Shown piece after piece: positions 7,637 to 15,940 of a stretch of 64,000 nt of DNA (position 1 is the first letter of the stretch; each line of letters opens with the position of its first letter). The stretch spans positions 61,168 through 125,167 of the forward strand of contig NZ_AXVK01000028.1 of assembly GCF_000482485.1 (NCBI RefSeq), written 5' to 3'. This DNA comes from Paucisalibacillus globulus DSM 18846 (lineage in GTDB: Bacteria; Bacillota; Bacilli; Bacillales; Amphibacillaceae). Both the position numbers and the translations under genes were made by a program. Below the pieces are notes generated by a model. The model made no database searches, had not been told where the DNA came from, and worked only from the letters and a program-made list of their open reading frames with translations.

Positions 7637-8521
7637 ATGTTATTAACGGAAAAAATGAAGGAAGACCTTTTCTCTCCTTCTGAACAAACAATTATCGACT
7701 ATATGTTTAAGCAACAAGAGTTAATTAAAGAAAAAACTATCAAGCAAATATCGGAAGAAACATTTACACATCCTTCCACTTTAATTAGAATTGCTAAAAA
7801 GCTAGGATTTAATGGGTGGATTGAACTTAAAGATCACTTTCTTAATGAGGTGGAATATTTTAATAGTCATTTTAAAGATGTGGATGCTAATTATCCATTT
7901 CAAGAAAATGACCATCTGCTTAACGTTGCTAATAAAATGGCGACATTGAATCAAACAACGATTAAAGACACACTTTCGCTCTTAAATTATGATGACCTTA
8001 AAAAGGCGACTACATTATTAAATCATGCAGAAGAAATAAAAGTCTTTGGATTTAACAATAATCTAATTCTCGCCCATGATTTTAAAGCGCATATGAATCG
8101 GATTGGGAAACGGGTTAGCATTTGCTCACTTGATTCTGAATTCGAAGCAGCAAGTTCTAATTCCCAAACGGTTGCTATTTTGATTTCCTATACCGGGGAG
8201 GGTCAACTTACAAGTAGGATACTACCCATGTTACAAAAAAGAAAAACACCGGTTATCGCGATAACTAGCCTTGGTGATAACACACTCTGCAAGCAAGCAG
8301 ACTGTGTTTTTCGAATTACGACAAGGGAAAAATTATATTCCAAAATTGGCAGTTTCAGCTCCAATAACTCCATTAGTTTTTTGTTGGAAGTTCTATATTC
8401 CTGTGTCTTTTCTAAAGATTATAAAAAGAATCTCGAATACAAAATTCGAATTTCCAAATACTACGACCATCGGAAAAGTACGAATAAAGTTATGCAGGAA
8501 GAAGAGGAATTCGAACTATAA
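7637..8521 (+). CDS. RpiR-family (HTH plus SIS) transcriptional regulator
   Basis: The 294-residue protein has an N-terminal HTH_6 domain (about residues 1-77; SPSEQTIIDYMFKQQELIKE, then KQISEETFTHPSTLIRIAKKLGF) and a SIS sugar-phosphate-binding domain (about 105-240; EEIKVFGFNNNLILA and VAILISYTGEG). Such regulators sense phosphosugars. It is transcribed divergently from the GH4 gene across about 200 bp with repeated TTTACAAAT boxes, so it most likely controls that gene. The ribosome site is weak (GGGTGAT), yet ATG 7637 is the natural domain start. Confidence 0.9.
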   Translation: MLLTEKMKEDLFSPSEQTIIDYMFKQQELIKEKTIKQISEETFTHPSTLIRIAKKLGFNGWIELKDHFLNEVEYFNSHFKDVDANYPFQENDHLLNVANKMATLNQTTIKDTLSLLNYDDLKKATTLLNHAEEIKVFGFNNNLILAHDFKAHMNRIGKRVSICSLDSEFEAASSNSQTVAILISYTGEGQLTSRILPMLQKRKTPVIAITSLGDNTLCKQADCVFRITTREKLYSKIGSFSSNNSISFLLEVLYSCVFSKDYKKNLEYKIRISKYYDHRKSTNKVMQEEEEFEL

Positions 8522-8622
8522 TCCAGGCCATGGCCTGCAGTTTAATTGTTTAACAAAGATCTACTACACCAGTGGATAGCAAGATTACCTTACTCAAATC
8601 TAGTTCCTATCTCCCGCTGTAA

Positions 8623-9207
8623 TCACAATCTCTCATCGACATACTTTATTAATTCATCAACAAAATATTCAAATTCCTCTGGTGTTAGCTTTTCTTTTTC
8701 TGTACCTTCACCTGAGTGTTTTTCTACTGTACCATCTTTAAATTGCAACCATAAACGCCAACTATAGCCATCTTCGTATGTACTAGGGTCTTCAAACGTA
8801 TAATCTGTCTTCCAATCCTGGACTTCATATTTTTGTAAGACTTCTATTACTTGATTCACATCTTCAACTTTCACTGGCTTTTCTAAAGAGTCCACGCCTA
8901 ATTTTGTCCATCTTGGCTCTTTATATATTTCACCATTTTCAATATCAATGGCCATTGTATTTCCTCCTGTCATACTCCACTCACTAAAAAAGACTTTTAT
9001 TACATCATCTAAAGAATGCTTCTGTTCTGCAGCTGGTGCTTTATTTAAATAGTAAAAATCATAAATATCAATTCCATTCATTTCAATGTTATTACCTTTT
9101 TCATTCTCCTCATTTGTTCCTTGGTTATCTTTTTCAATAATATCACTCTCGCTACATCCATAAAGAAACAGAAAAGATACTAGAATGATACGTATATATT
9201 TTCTCAC
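8623..9207 (-). CDS. Putative lipoprotein of unknown function
   Basis: The mature protein of about 180 residues follows a short signal with a lipobox (SFLFLYGCSES). I place the start at GTG 9207 (VRKYIRIILVS) because AAAGGGG lies 8 nt upstream; the longer open frame would be encoded by the palindromic repeat and is not credible. It is acidic, with a C-terminal segment (SWRLWLQFKDGTVEKHSGEG) that resembles small beta-rich domains seen in other Bacillaceae lipoproteins, but I do not recognise the family. It lies just downstream of the lipase-domain gene on the same strand and could be an accessory or immunity partner (inference). Confidence 0.75.
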   Translation of the reverse strand: MRKYIRIILVSFLFLYGCSESDIIEKDNQGTNEENEKGNNIEMNGIDIYDFYYLNKAPAAEQKHSLDDVIKVFFSEWSMTGGNTMAIDIENGEIYKEPRWTKLGVDSLEKPVKVEDVNQVIEVLQKYEVQDWKTDYTFEDPSTYEDGYSWRLWLQFKDGTVEKHSGEGTEKEKLTPEEFEYFVDELIKYVDERL

Positions 9208-9226
9208 TATGTTCACCCCTTTCAAG

Positions 9227-9279
9227 GCCATGGGGACAGGTACCTCGGCTCGATGAGCCGAGGTACCTGTCCCCATGGC
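9227..9279. repeat. Dispersed GGTACC palindrome, copy 2
   Basis: The copy is a near-perfect inverted repeat starting GCCATGGGGACAGGTACCT, with loop CGAT. It lies in the gap between the lipase-domain gene and the downstream lipoprotein gene and could form a stable hairpin in the mRNA. Confidence 0.9.
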
Positions 9280-9285
9280 TTCTTT

Positions 9286-11430
9286 CTATATTGTCCCTCT
9301 TTCCACCTGTTCCCCTAGTATCCCAATATTCCCTTTGATACTCTTAGAGATTTCTAGTGACTCCGTGACTGCTTGTGACTTCTCACCAGATAATTGATAG
9401 ATTATATCGTCAAATACTAGATTCATTTCATCTAGAATAGCGGATGCAGCAACATTATACAGGCGTACATTGGCAAACTTTCCAGGTTCAAAAAGAGCGG
9501 TGTCAATATATGGTTTAAAATCATCAACCATTCCTGGAAGATTAGCAATCAAACGGTTCACGCCATCACGTAATCCTTCAATGGTGGCTTCCATTTCTTT
9601 AATCGGGGCCTTAACCTCTTTGACCTGCGCTTTTACATTGTCATCAAATTTTGTAAAAAGACTTAAAGCTAAACCAGTAGGATTTCCATATAATACAACA
9701 TGCTGTGCACTGTTAATAGCTACTATAATGGCTTCTAAAGCACCTTCTAATAACCGAATTACTTTTGAGACTTGTTCCAGTATTGGAGTAAGGACTACTG
9801 TTACAGAGGATCGAATCGCTTGATGAGCAAGATTCGTCTGTATTTCCTTAATTTTCATCCCGACTTCTAGATAATCTGATTTTTCTAATGTAATGATCGC
9901 GGTATGTTGAACGTTGTCCGTTGCTTGAATGTCTCCCCCCTTACCACGGGTGGCACTAGCTATACTTGCATCTTTATTCTGAAGTGCTGTAGCAACCCCT
10001 TGTACCTGAGTACCGTAATTTTCTAATTGGTCTAGTAATCTATCTTTATTTTTTTCTAACAAAGCATAGTGCAAATCTAGCTCTCCTGTTACTGCATCTA
10101 CAAAATTGTCCTTGGCTCCCCGAAATAAATCTGGAATTAATTCTTCAATGATGATTTGAATAGCTCGTACGAAGTTATCGATATCAATTTGTATATCATA
10201 GAGGTAATTTTTGGGGTAGGCAAAGAGGCTTTCCACGCTAATATCTACTTTTCTTATATATTCAATTAATTCCATCGGCATAGAGTTCAAAATAACATTT
10301 AGGCCCCTACACTTTTCTTCCGCAATATTTAATAGACTAATAAGTCCATCTAGATAACTTTTAATCCTATTTCCTGTTCGTGCTATCCCATTAAACATGG
10401 GTTCCCCAGCAAGCTCATCGAACATCTGTTGAAATGTTTCTTGGAGTATCGTAACCCTTATATTAAATCGACTGATTTCATCATCAACAATCAAGTTGGC
10501 ATTCCTAATATATTCTCCTGAAAGGGTTAGCCGTTGCTTTACTTTTTGTTGGATTGCTTCTGCTAACTTTAGCATTGCTTCGACGTTAATATCTATTTTT
10601 CCAGTTGGTCCACCATAAAGAGGAGCCCCAGTCCAAATACTAGTCATGATATGCTCATCTGCATCCACATATATGTGACCGTAACCAGCGTCTCCGGGCT
10701 TACCGACTTCATAGAAAAAGTTGCCATTTTCATCCTCATGATATCCAACATGGTTTGGAGACAGCAGTGAAAAAATAGGAAGGCCATTATTAATGTTATA
10801 TTTTGATCCAGGAACACGATGACCTAGTCCAAGTCTATTAATCACTAAATTAAGGGCATCATATTTGCTGATATAATTTGTGATGTTTGAATAATCTTTG
10901 TTTGGGTCCACCATACCATCTGGAAGGAGTGCTGGATTTAATGTGACTGATGTTACACCGGGATTGTCAACTGCAACTGCATTGGATAGAGCGCCCCCAA
11001 GTGAGTTACCTGTTACATGGGTAACTTTTCCTAATTCTTCTTCTACTTCTTTAAAATATTCCCTAGCAGCGTGTATTTGATCTATTTGTTCTGGCGCTAA
11101 ATCGCTGGGAAGTTTACCATTAGTTAGTAACCAGTCCTCGACAATTTGTTCGCTTCCGACATAGACGATGATGAGGTTTTCGTTGTTTTTGTCGTTGACG
11201 TTTTTTATTACGAAGGCATCTAGGCCGGTTTCTGAATCTTTATTGACATTAAGTACTTTATAATTGTTTCCATTTACTTTAATTGTATCAGGTCTATTGG
11301 GATGTAAGTATGCATGTTTTCCAGCAAGCTCTACTAAATCTTTATCAATAGTTGAGTTCGTACTTTTTACAGTATTCAAATGGGTACCATTACTGCTAAT
11401 TGAAGTATTCGAGATACTATGTATTGGCAT
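9286..11430 (-). CDS. Lipase-domain protein with long helical C-terminus (SA1320-like; candidate secreted toxin)
   Basis: The 714-residue protein starts at ATG 11430, 9 nt after GGAGG. Residues about 25-290 form an alpha/beta-hydrolase lipase-like domain with the nucleophile elbow GNSLGG (Ser about 143) and an oxyanion-type segment IIVYVGSE. Candidate acid and His residues are in SKYDALN and LSPNHVGYH. Residues about 300-714 are almost entirely helical, without signal peptide or transmembrane segments. This recalls type VII secreted lipases of staphylococci (TslA), which carry the catalytic domain first and the LXG-like targeting helices last. Lipoproteins flank it on the same strand. I recognise the overall family as staphylococcal SA1320-like; toxin function is inference. 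Confidence 0.8.
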   Translation of the reverse strand: MPIHSISNTSISSNGTHLNTVKSTNSTIDKDLVELAGKHAYLHPNRPDTIKVNGNNYKVLNVNKDSETGLDAFVIKNVNDKNNENLIIVYVGSEQIVEDWLLTNGKLPSDLAPEQIDQIHAAREYFKEVEEELGKVTHVTGNSLGGALSNAVAVDNPGVTSVTLNPALLPDGMVDPNKDYSNITNYISKYDALNLVINRLGLGHRVPGSKYNINNGLPIFSLLSPNHVGYHEDENGNFFYEVGKPGDAGYGHIYVDADEHIMTSIWTGAPLYGGPTGKIDINVEAMLKLAEAIQQKVKQRLTLSGEYIRNANLIVDDEISRFNIRVTILQETFQQMFDELAGEPMFNGIARTGNRIKSYLDGLISLLNIAEEKCRGLNVILNSMPMELIEYIRKVDISVESLFAYPKNYLYDIQIDIDNFVRAIQIIIEELIPDLFRGAKDNFVDAVTGELDLHYALLEKNKDRLLDQLENYGTQVQGVATALQNKDASIASATRGKGGDIQATDNVQHTAIITLEKSDYLEVGMKIKEIQTNLAHQAIRSSVTVVLTPILEQVSKVIRLLEGALEAIIVAINSAQHVVLYGNPTGLALSLFTKFDDNVKAQVKEVKAPIKEMEATIEGLRDGVNRLIANLPGMVDDFKPYIDTALFEPGKFANVRLYNVAASAILDEMNLVFDDIIYQLSGEKSQAVTESLEISKSIKGNIGILGEQVERGTI

Positions 11431-11450
11431 TCTTCTGCACCTCCCCAAAT

Positions 11451-12404
11451 CTATTCTTTCATTATTGCATTCGGATCTGATCTGTCTATTGTATTATCTT
11501 TCTGTCCAACACCTCTTTTTTTGTCAATATAATTATCATTCAGGGAAATGTTATACTCACCTCGTGGTATATTCTCTAAACTTTCAATATCACTTGCTAT
11601 GGAATCCAGAATCTCTTGTTTGGGTTCAGAATTTTCTTCTTCCATATAAAATTCAATGCCAAAAATCACATACATTGGGTCGAAAGGGTTTTTGGCAAGG
11701 AAGTCCTTTATCTCATCAGCGGTTATTTCCGGATTATTCATATACTCTAAAAATAACTTATCAAAAACATCACCGACTGGAGAGAAAAAATAGTACGGTG
11801 TTGTATATCCAGTTGCCATTACATTTTCAATTGCAACAATTGGTGTACCAACAATTGGATACGTTTCTGTAGTTTCTTCCAGATATTGATCTAAATTAGA
11901 AAATTCCTTATCGTAGGCCATAGCATAGAGTCCACCAGTAATTCCAGTTTCCACCTCTCCTTCCAACGACCACACACTATCCGTCCTCACCACTTCATTC
12001 TTACTATCCACCGGAACTACAGCAAACGTATAAAAATGTGGCTCTCCAATAGACTCCACATAAACCGTCACGCCATCAACCGCTGCAACCATGTTATGTA
12101 CTTTAACCTCAGATTTATATTCAACTAGAAAAAATTGTTTAACCGCTTCTTCTACCTCATCTTGATACTTCTCTGCAATCTCCAGATTTTCTTCACGGCT
12201 ATCCCTTAATTTAAACCCTTCACCGGTATACTCCTGAATAGGTACAAAGTTTTCCTTTTCATATTCATTCTTTCTTGTATCTCCAGCAACAGTCTCACTG
12301 TCAACCTGTTTTTCTTCTTGCTCTTTCGTTTTATCCATACCCATACAACCTCCTAATATAAATGACATCCCTAATAGCATCGTTATAATCGAAAATTGCT
12401 TCAA
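11451..12404 (-). CDS. DUF1672-type lipoprotein (candidate immunity or accessory protein), copy 1
   Basis: A signal peptide with lipobox (FSIITMLLGMSFILGGC) precedes a domain of about 290 residues matching the DUF1672 lipoproteins known from staphylococci (FVPIQEYTGEGFKLRDS; VAAVDGVTVYVESIGEPHFY). The start is set at TTG 12404, with GAGGTG 6 nt upstream; the paralogue at 13031 has the same arrangement. It ends 20 bp before the lipase-domain gene and is presumably co-transcribed with it. The N-terminal third is nearly identical at DNA level to the paralogue, while the C-terminal part diverges. A membrane-anchored partner of a lipase would suit an immunity role (inference). Confidence 0.82.
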   Translation of the reverse strand: MKQFSIITMLLGMSFILGGCMGMDKTKEQEEKQVDSETVAGDTRKNEYEKENFVPIQEYTGEGFKLRDSREENLEIAEKYQDEVEEAVKQFFLVEYKSEVKVHNMVAAVDGVTVYVESIGEPHFYTFAVVPVDSKNEVVRTDSVWSLEGEVETGITGGLYAMAYDKEFSNLDQYLEETTETYPIVGTPIVAIENVMATGYTTPYYFFSPVGDVFDKLFLEYMNNPEITADEIKDFLAKNPFDPMYVIFGIEFYMEEENSEPKQEILDSIASDIESLENIPRGEYNISLNDNYIDKKRGVGQKDNTIDRSDPNAIMKE

Positions 12405-12650
12405 ACCTTTCACCTCGCATTTTATCAATGAACTAACATCCAAATAATTTAAGTTACTATCCATTATGACCAACATATGTTTATTCAGATACTATTTTAA
12501 ATGATTATTATAAATATTTGGTTGTTTTTGGTAAATTTGAGTAGAAAGATACAGGAGATTATGGGTATAAAGTATTATTATGTGTTTAATAAGTCATAAG
12601 AAGATAGTTCTTAAGATTTTAGTTGTAAATTCAAGTGGTGGGTGTTGTGC
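12405..12650. other. Intergenic stretch between the two lipase/DUF1672 units
   Basis: This AT-rich stretch has no gene. It contains a segment (about 12520-12560, TTTTTGGTAAATTTGAGTAG) similar to the sequence upstream of the second DUF1672 gene (about 14000-14035), as expected if the two units arose by tandem duplication. Confidence 0.5.
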
Positions 12651-13013
12651 TCAAGAGCAGATTTTTGAGGAAGTGGTTCCTAGGGTTGATAAAGTAAAAT
12701 TAGCATCCTTACCTAACCAATCTTGTTCGACTTGTTCACTTCCTACATAGTAGATGATGAGGTTTTCGTTGTTTTTGTCAACTGAACTTCTTACTACGAG
12801 TGCATCTAATCCAGACTTATGATCATAGTTTATATCAAGCACTTCGTATTTATTTCCGTTTACTACAATAACTGTGTCTTCATCAGGATGTAGATATGCT
12901 TGATGCCCAGCAAGTCGAACTAAGTCCTTGTCAATATTCACTTCTGCTTTTATGTCAACCTCAATTACTTTATTCTTACTAGAATTATTTTTTTCGAGAC
13001 TTGGAATAGACAT
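12651..13013 (-). pseudogene. Truncated lipase-domain gene (N-terminal 120 residues only)
   Basis: The product begins MSIPSLEKNNSSKNKVIEVD and then follows the first ~105 residues of the large lipase protein closely (DKDLVRLAGHQAYLHPDEDT; NLIIYYVGSEQVEQDWL). It then diverges into a short unrelated tail (TLSTLGTTSSKICS) and stops before the GxSxG nucleophile. No remainder of the gene is found downstream, so a deletion or recombination removed about 600 codons. The start has GGAGGCG upstream. It sits 17 bp after the second DUF1672 gene, the same order as in the intact unit. It could be a relic, or a recombination donor for the N-terminus. Confidence 0.75.
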
Positions 13014-13030
13014 TATATTTACTCGCCTCC

Positions 13031-13960
13031 TTACTTTTTGGATAGTTTATTCGGTGATCCTAACTTAATAGAGTTCTCTTTCTTCCCAATCCCAAGTCTT
13101 TTATCAATATAATTATCGTTAAGATGAATGGAATATTCACCTGGTGGAATATTATCCTTATTTTCGAGATCACTAACAATTGAATCAAGAATCTTTTGTT
13201 CTGGGTCTACTTTCTGTTTTTCCATATAAAACTCAATACTGATGTTCAAGAACTCCGGATTGAAGTTATTTTGTCTTAAGAAATCTCTTACTTCTGTATC
13301 AGAAATTTTAGGGTTATTTAAATACTCATTTGTAAGTTCATCTAATGTTTCACTAAGTGAAGCAACAAAATAATAAGGTGTTGAATAACCTCTTGCTCTT
13401 ACATTTTTAATTGCTTCCTTTGATATTCCAACAATTGGATGCTTTTTAATAGCTTCTTCAAGATACTGATTTAGATTAATAAATTCCTCCTTATATGCCA
13501 TGGCATATAAGCCACCTGCAATTCCATTTTCAACTTGCCCTTCCATAGACCATACACTATCAGTTCTGACCTCTTTATCCTTTAAATCAACCGGAACAAC
13601 AGCAAACGTATAAAAATGTGGCTCACCAATAGACTCCACATAAACCGTCACGCCATCAACTGCTGCAACCATGTTATGTACTTTAACCTCAGTTTTATAT
13701 TCATCTAGAAAAAATTGTTTAACCGCTTCTTCTACTTCATCTTGATGCTTCTCTGCAATCTCCAGATTTTCTTCACGGCTATCCCTTAATTTAAACCCTT
13801 CACCTGTATACTCCTGAATAGGTACAAAGTTTTCCTTTTCATATTTATTTTTTCTTGTGTCCCCAGCAATAGTCTCACTGTCAACTTGTTTTTCTTCTAT
13901 GCACCCTCCTAATAGGAGAGATAGACCTAGAATCATTGTAATTAATGAAATACGCTTCAA
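13031..13960 (-). CDS. DUF1672-type lipoprotein, copy 2
   Basis: This is a paralogue of the gene at 11451-12404, with signal and lipobox ISLITMILGLSLLLGGC. The start is at TTG 13960 after GAGGTG; a GTG 9 bp upstream has no adequate site. The region from KNKYEKENFVPIQEYTGEGF to about YTFAVVPVD is almost identical to copy 1 even at DNA level, but the C-terminal 190 residues are only moderately similar. It precedes the truncated lipase gene, so it may be an orphan partner retained after loss of its cognate enzyme (inference). Confidence 0.82.
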   Translation of the reverse strand: MKRISLITMILGLSLLLGGCIEEKQVDSETIAGDTRKNKYEKENFVPIQEYTGEGFKLRDSREENLEIAEKHQDEVEEAVKQFFLDEYKTEVKVHNMVAAVDGVTVYVESIGEPHFYTFAVVPVDLKDKEVRTDSVWSMEGQVENGIAGGLYAMAYKEEFINLNQYLEEAIKKHPIVGISKEAIKNVRARGYSTPYYFVASLSETLDELTNEYLNNPKISDTEVRDFLRQNNFNPEFLNISIEFYMEKQKVDPEQKILDSIVSDLENKDNIPPGEYSIHLNDNYIDKRLGIGKKENSIKLGSPNKLSKK

Positions 13961-14295
13961 ACCTTTCACCTCAATTCATTTAAAACTATTTCAACTATAT
14001 TTTTTGGTGTTTTTTAGTAATTTGAGCACAAAGCTATAGGCCATAGGAATCTCCTTTTTATCAATCTTCATAAATCAAGTTACCCAAATCTTACTTCCAA
14101 AATTTTGTAATTTCAATATAACTTTCTGTCTATTTTAGTACTGGATTTGGTACTATAGAATTAAGTGGCCAGTGGAAACGCAAGAATTTACTTCTTGATT
14201 AAATCCTCCTCAATTGCTCATTACCTGTTACCATTCGCAATAGTTGAGCCACAGAAATTGAAGCTACACATTCCAAAGGAAGGGAAGTCACTATC
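13961..14295. other. Intergenic region between divergent DUF1672 copy 2 and VOC genes
   Basis: I see no gene here. It should hold the promoters of both divergent genes. The part next to the DUF1672 gene resembles the equivalent region of copy 1. Confidence 0.4.
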
Positions 14296-14682
14296 ATGAA
14301 CCTACTCCACATTCATCATATCGCCATCATCTGCTCTGACTATGAAAAATCCAAGAAATTTTATACAGAAGTACTTGAATTAAATATTTTGAGTGAGACC
14401 TATAGGGAAGAAAGACAGTCATACAAACTTGATTTAGCACTTGGGGATCAATATCAAATTGAACTTTTTTCCTTCCCTTCACCACCAAAAAGATTGAACT
14501 ACCCAGAAGGTACCGGGCTCAGACATATTGCATTCGCTGTAGATTCGATTGAAGATGCGATAACTGAACTGCAGAAAAAAGGAGTTAACACGGAGCCTCT
14601 ACGTGTAGATGAAAAGACTGGTAAGAAGTTTACTTTTCTTTTTGACCCTGACAACTTACCAATTGAATTATATGAAATTTAG
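14296..14682 (+). CDS. VOC-superfamily (glyoxalase-like) protein, YaeR type
   Basis: The 128-residue single-domain protein has two beta-alpha-beta-beta-beta units. Candidate metal ligands are visible as His in HIHHIAIIC, Glu in YQIELFSFP, His in GLRHIAFAV and Glu in LPIELYEI, as expected for a metal-dependent VOC fold. Size and motifs fit the YaeR/GloA2 group, whose substrate is generally not established. GGAAGGGAAG precedes the ATG. It converges on the acetate kinase gene across a palindromic repeat that may terminate both transcripts. Confidence 0.85.
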   Translation: MNLLHIHHIAIICSDYEKSKKFYTEVLELNILSETYREERQSYKLDLALGDQYQIELFSFPSPPKRLNYPEGTGLRHIAFAVDSIEDAITELQKKGVNTEPLRVDEKTGKKFTFLFDPDNLPIELYEI

Positions 14683-14692
14683 TTGTAGATAA

Positions 14693-14739
14693 ATGGGGAC
14701 AGGTACCTCGGCTCATGCCGAGGTACCTGTCCCCATGGC
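14693..14739. repeat. Dispersed GGTACC palindrome, copy 3
   Basis: This short-loop version (ATGGGGACAGGTACCTCGGC, loop CAT) lies between two convergent genes. It is a plausible bidirectional terminator. Confidence 0.9.
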
Positions 14740-14740
14740 T

Positions 14741-15940
14741 CTATCCAATAACCCTTAACGTATCCCTAGCAATCATCAATTCTTCATTTGTCGGGATAAT
14801 ATAAACATTTACTCCCGAGTGATTGCTACTGATTTTCCGTTCTTTTGGTTCACTGGCTGCATTTAACTCTTCATCGAGTGCTAGTCCTAGATAGGTAAGA
14901 TTTTCACATAGTAGTTTCCTAATAGGCTTTGAGTTTTCTAATACCCCACCTGTAAAGATAATCGTGTCAACACCGTTCATCGCCGCAGCATATGATCCGA
15001 TATATTTGACCATCCGATAGACATACATATCAATCGCTAATTTACAGTTTTTATCGCCTTTTTCCATTCGGTCAATGATTTCTCGAACATCATGACTCAC
15101 ACCTGAAATCCCATACAACCCACTAAATTTATTCAACATCGAATTTACTTCATCGATTGTTAACTCATCTTTCATCATGACAAATTGGATAATTGCTGGA
15201 TCGATATCTCCGCTTCTAGTTCCCATAATCAATCCTTCTAATGGCGTCATCCCCATACTTGTATCAATTGATATACCGTCCTTAATCGCCGTAATACTTG
15301 CACCGTTACCAATATGACAGGAAATGACCTTTTGACTGGTTAACGGAACTCCCGTCGTTTCTGCTAGGCGTGAACTGACATATTTATGAGAAGTGCCATG
15401 GAAACCATATTTCCTAACTTTATAATTGTTATAGATTGCTTTTGGAATAGCATACATATAGCTTTTCTCTGGCATTGTTTGGTGAAATGCCGTATCAAAT
15501 ACACATACATTAGGAATGTCCGGACTTAACTCTTGAAAAGCAAGAATTCCCTTTAAATTAGCAGGATTATGAAGAGGAGCGAGTTCCATATTTTTATCAA
15601 TAGCTGCAATAACCTGCTCGTCCACTAGTACCGAATCTGAAAACTCCTCACCACCATGTGTCACACGATGGCCTACTGCATGAATATCACTTATCGATTC
15701 GACCACACCTATTTTTTGATCGGTTAATAAGTTAATTACTTGCTTCAATCCTTCTTTATGTTCAAGAATCTCAGTAACATGCTTCACCTTCTCTTGATGA
15801 AGGAGGGATTCATATTGAATAATCGCATCTTCCATACCAATTCGTTCTACTAAACCTTTTGCCAGAACGGTCTCTTTTTCCATATCAAAACATTGAAATT
15901 TTAAGGATGAGCTTCCACTATTAATTACTAAAATAATCAT
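14741..15940 (-). CDS. ackA: Acetate kinase
   Basis: The 399-residue protein interconverts acetate + ATP and acetyl phosphate in the cytoplasm. Family motifs are clear: N-terminal phosphate-binding VINSGSSSLKF, VGHRVTHGG, VFDTAFHQTMP, KYGFHGTSHKYVS, SCHIGNGAS and GTRSGDIDP. Length is normal for AckA. Its ATG overlaps the stop of the upstream dehydrogenase-like gene (ATGA), so the two are translationally coupled. Phosphotransacetylase is not in the window, and a second ackA elsewhere in the genome is possible. Butyrate kinase is less likely given the motifs. Confidence 0.92.
   Translation of the reverse strand: MIILVINSGSSSLKFQCFDMEKETVLAKGLVERIGMEDAIIQYESLLHQEKVKHVTEILEHKEGLKQVINLLTDQKIGVVESISDIHAVGHRVTHGGEEFSDSVLVDEQVIAAIDKNMELAPLHNPANLKGILAFQELSPDIPNVCVFDTAFHQTMPEKSYMYAIPKAIYNNYKVRKYGFHGTSHKYVSSRLAETTGVPLTSQKVISCHIGNGASITAIKDGISIDTSMGMTPLEGLIMGTRSGDIDPAIIQFVMMKDELTIDEVNSMLNKFSGLYGISGVSHDVREIIDRMEKGDKNCKLAIDMYVYRMVKYIGSYAAAMNGVDTIIFTGGVLENSKPIRKLLCENLTYLGLALDEELNAASEPKERKISSNHSGVNVYIIPTNEELMIARDTLRVIG

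Noticed and set aside
9208..9276. N-terminal extension (MGTGTSAHRAEVPVPMALKG) of the lipoprotein gene
   Set aside because: It is translated palindrome sequence. The true start with a ribosome site and signal peptide is at 9207.
11264..11872. 202-codon + strand frame opposite the lipase and DUF1672 genes
   Set aside because: Shadow of well-supported genes on the other strand, with no ribosome site or domain character.
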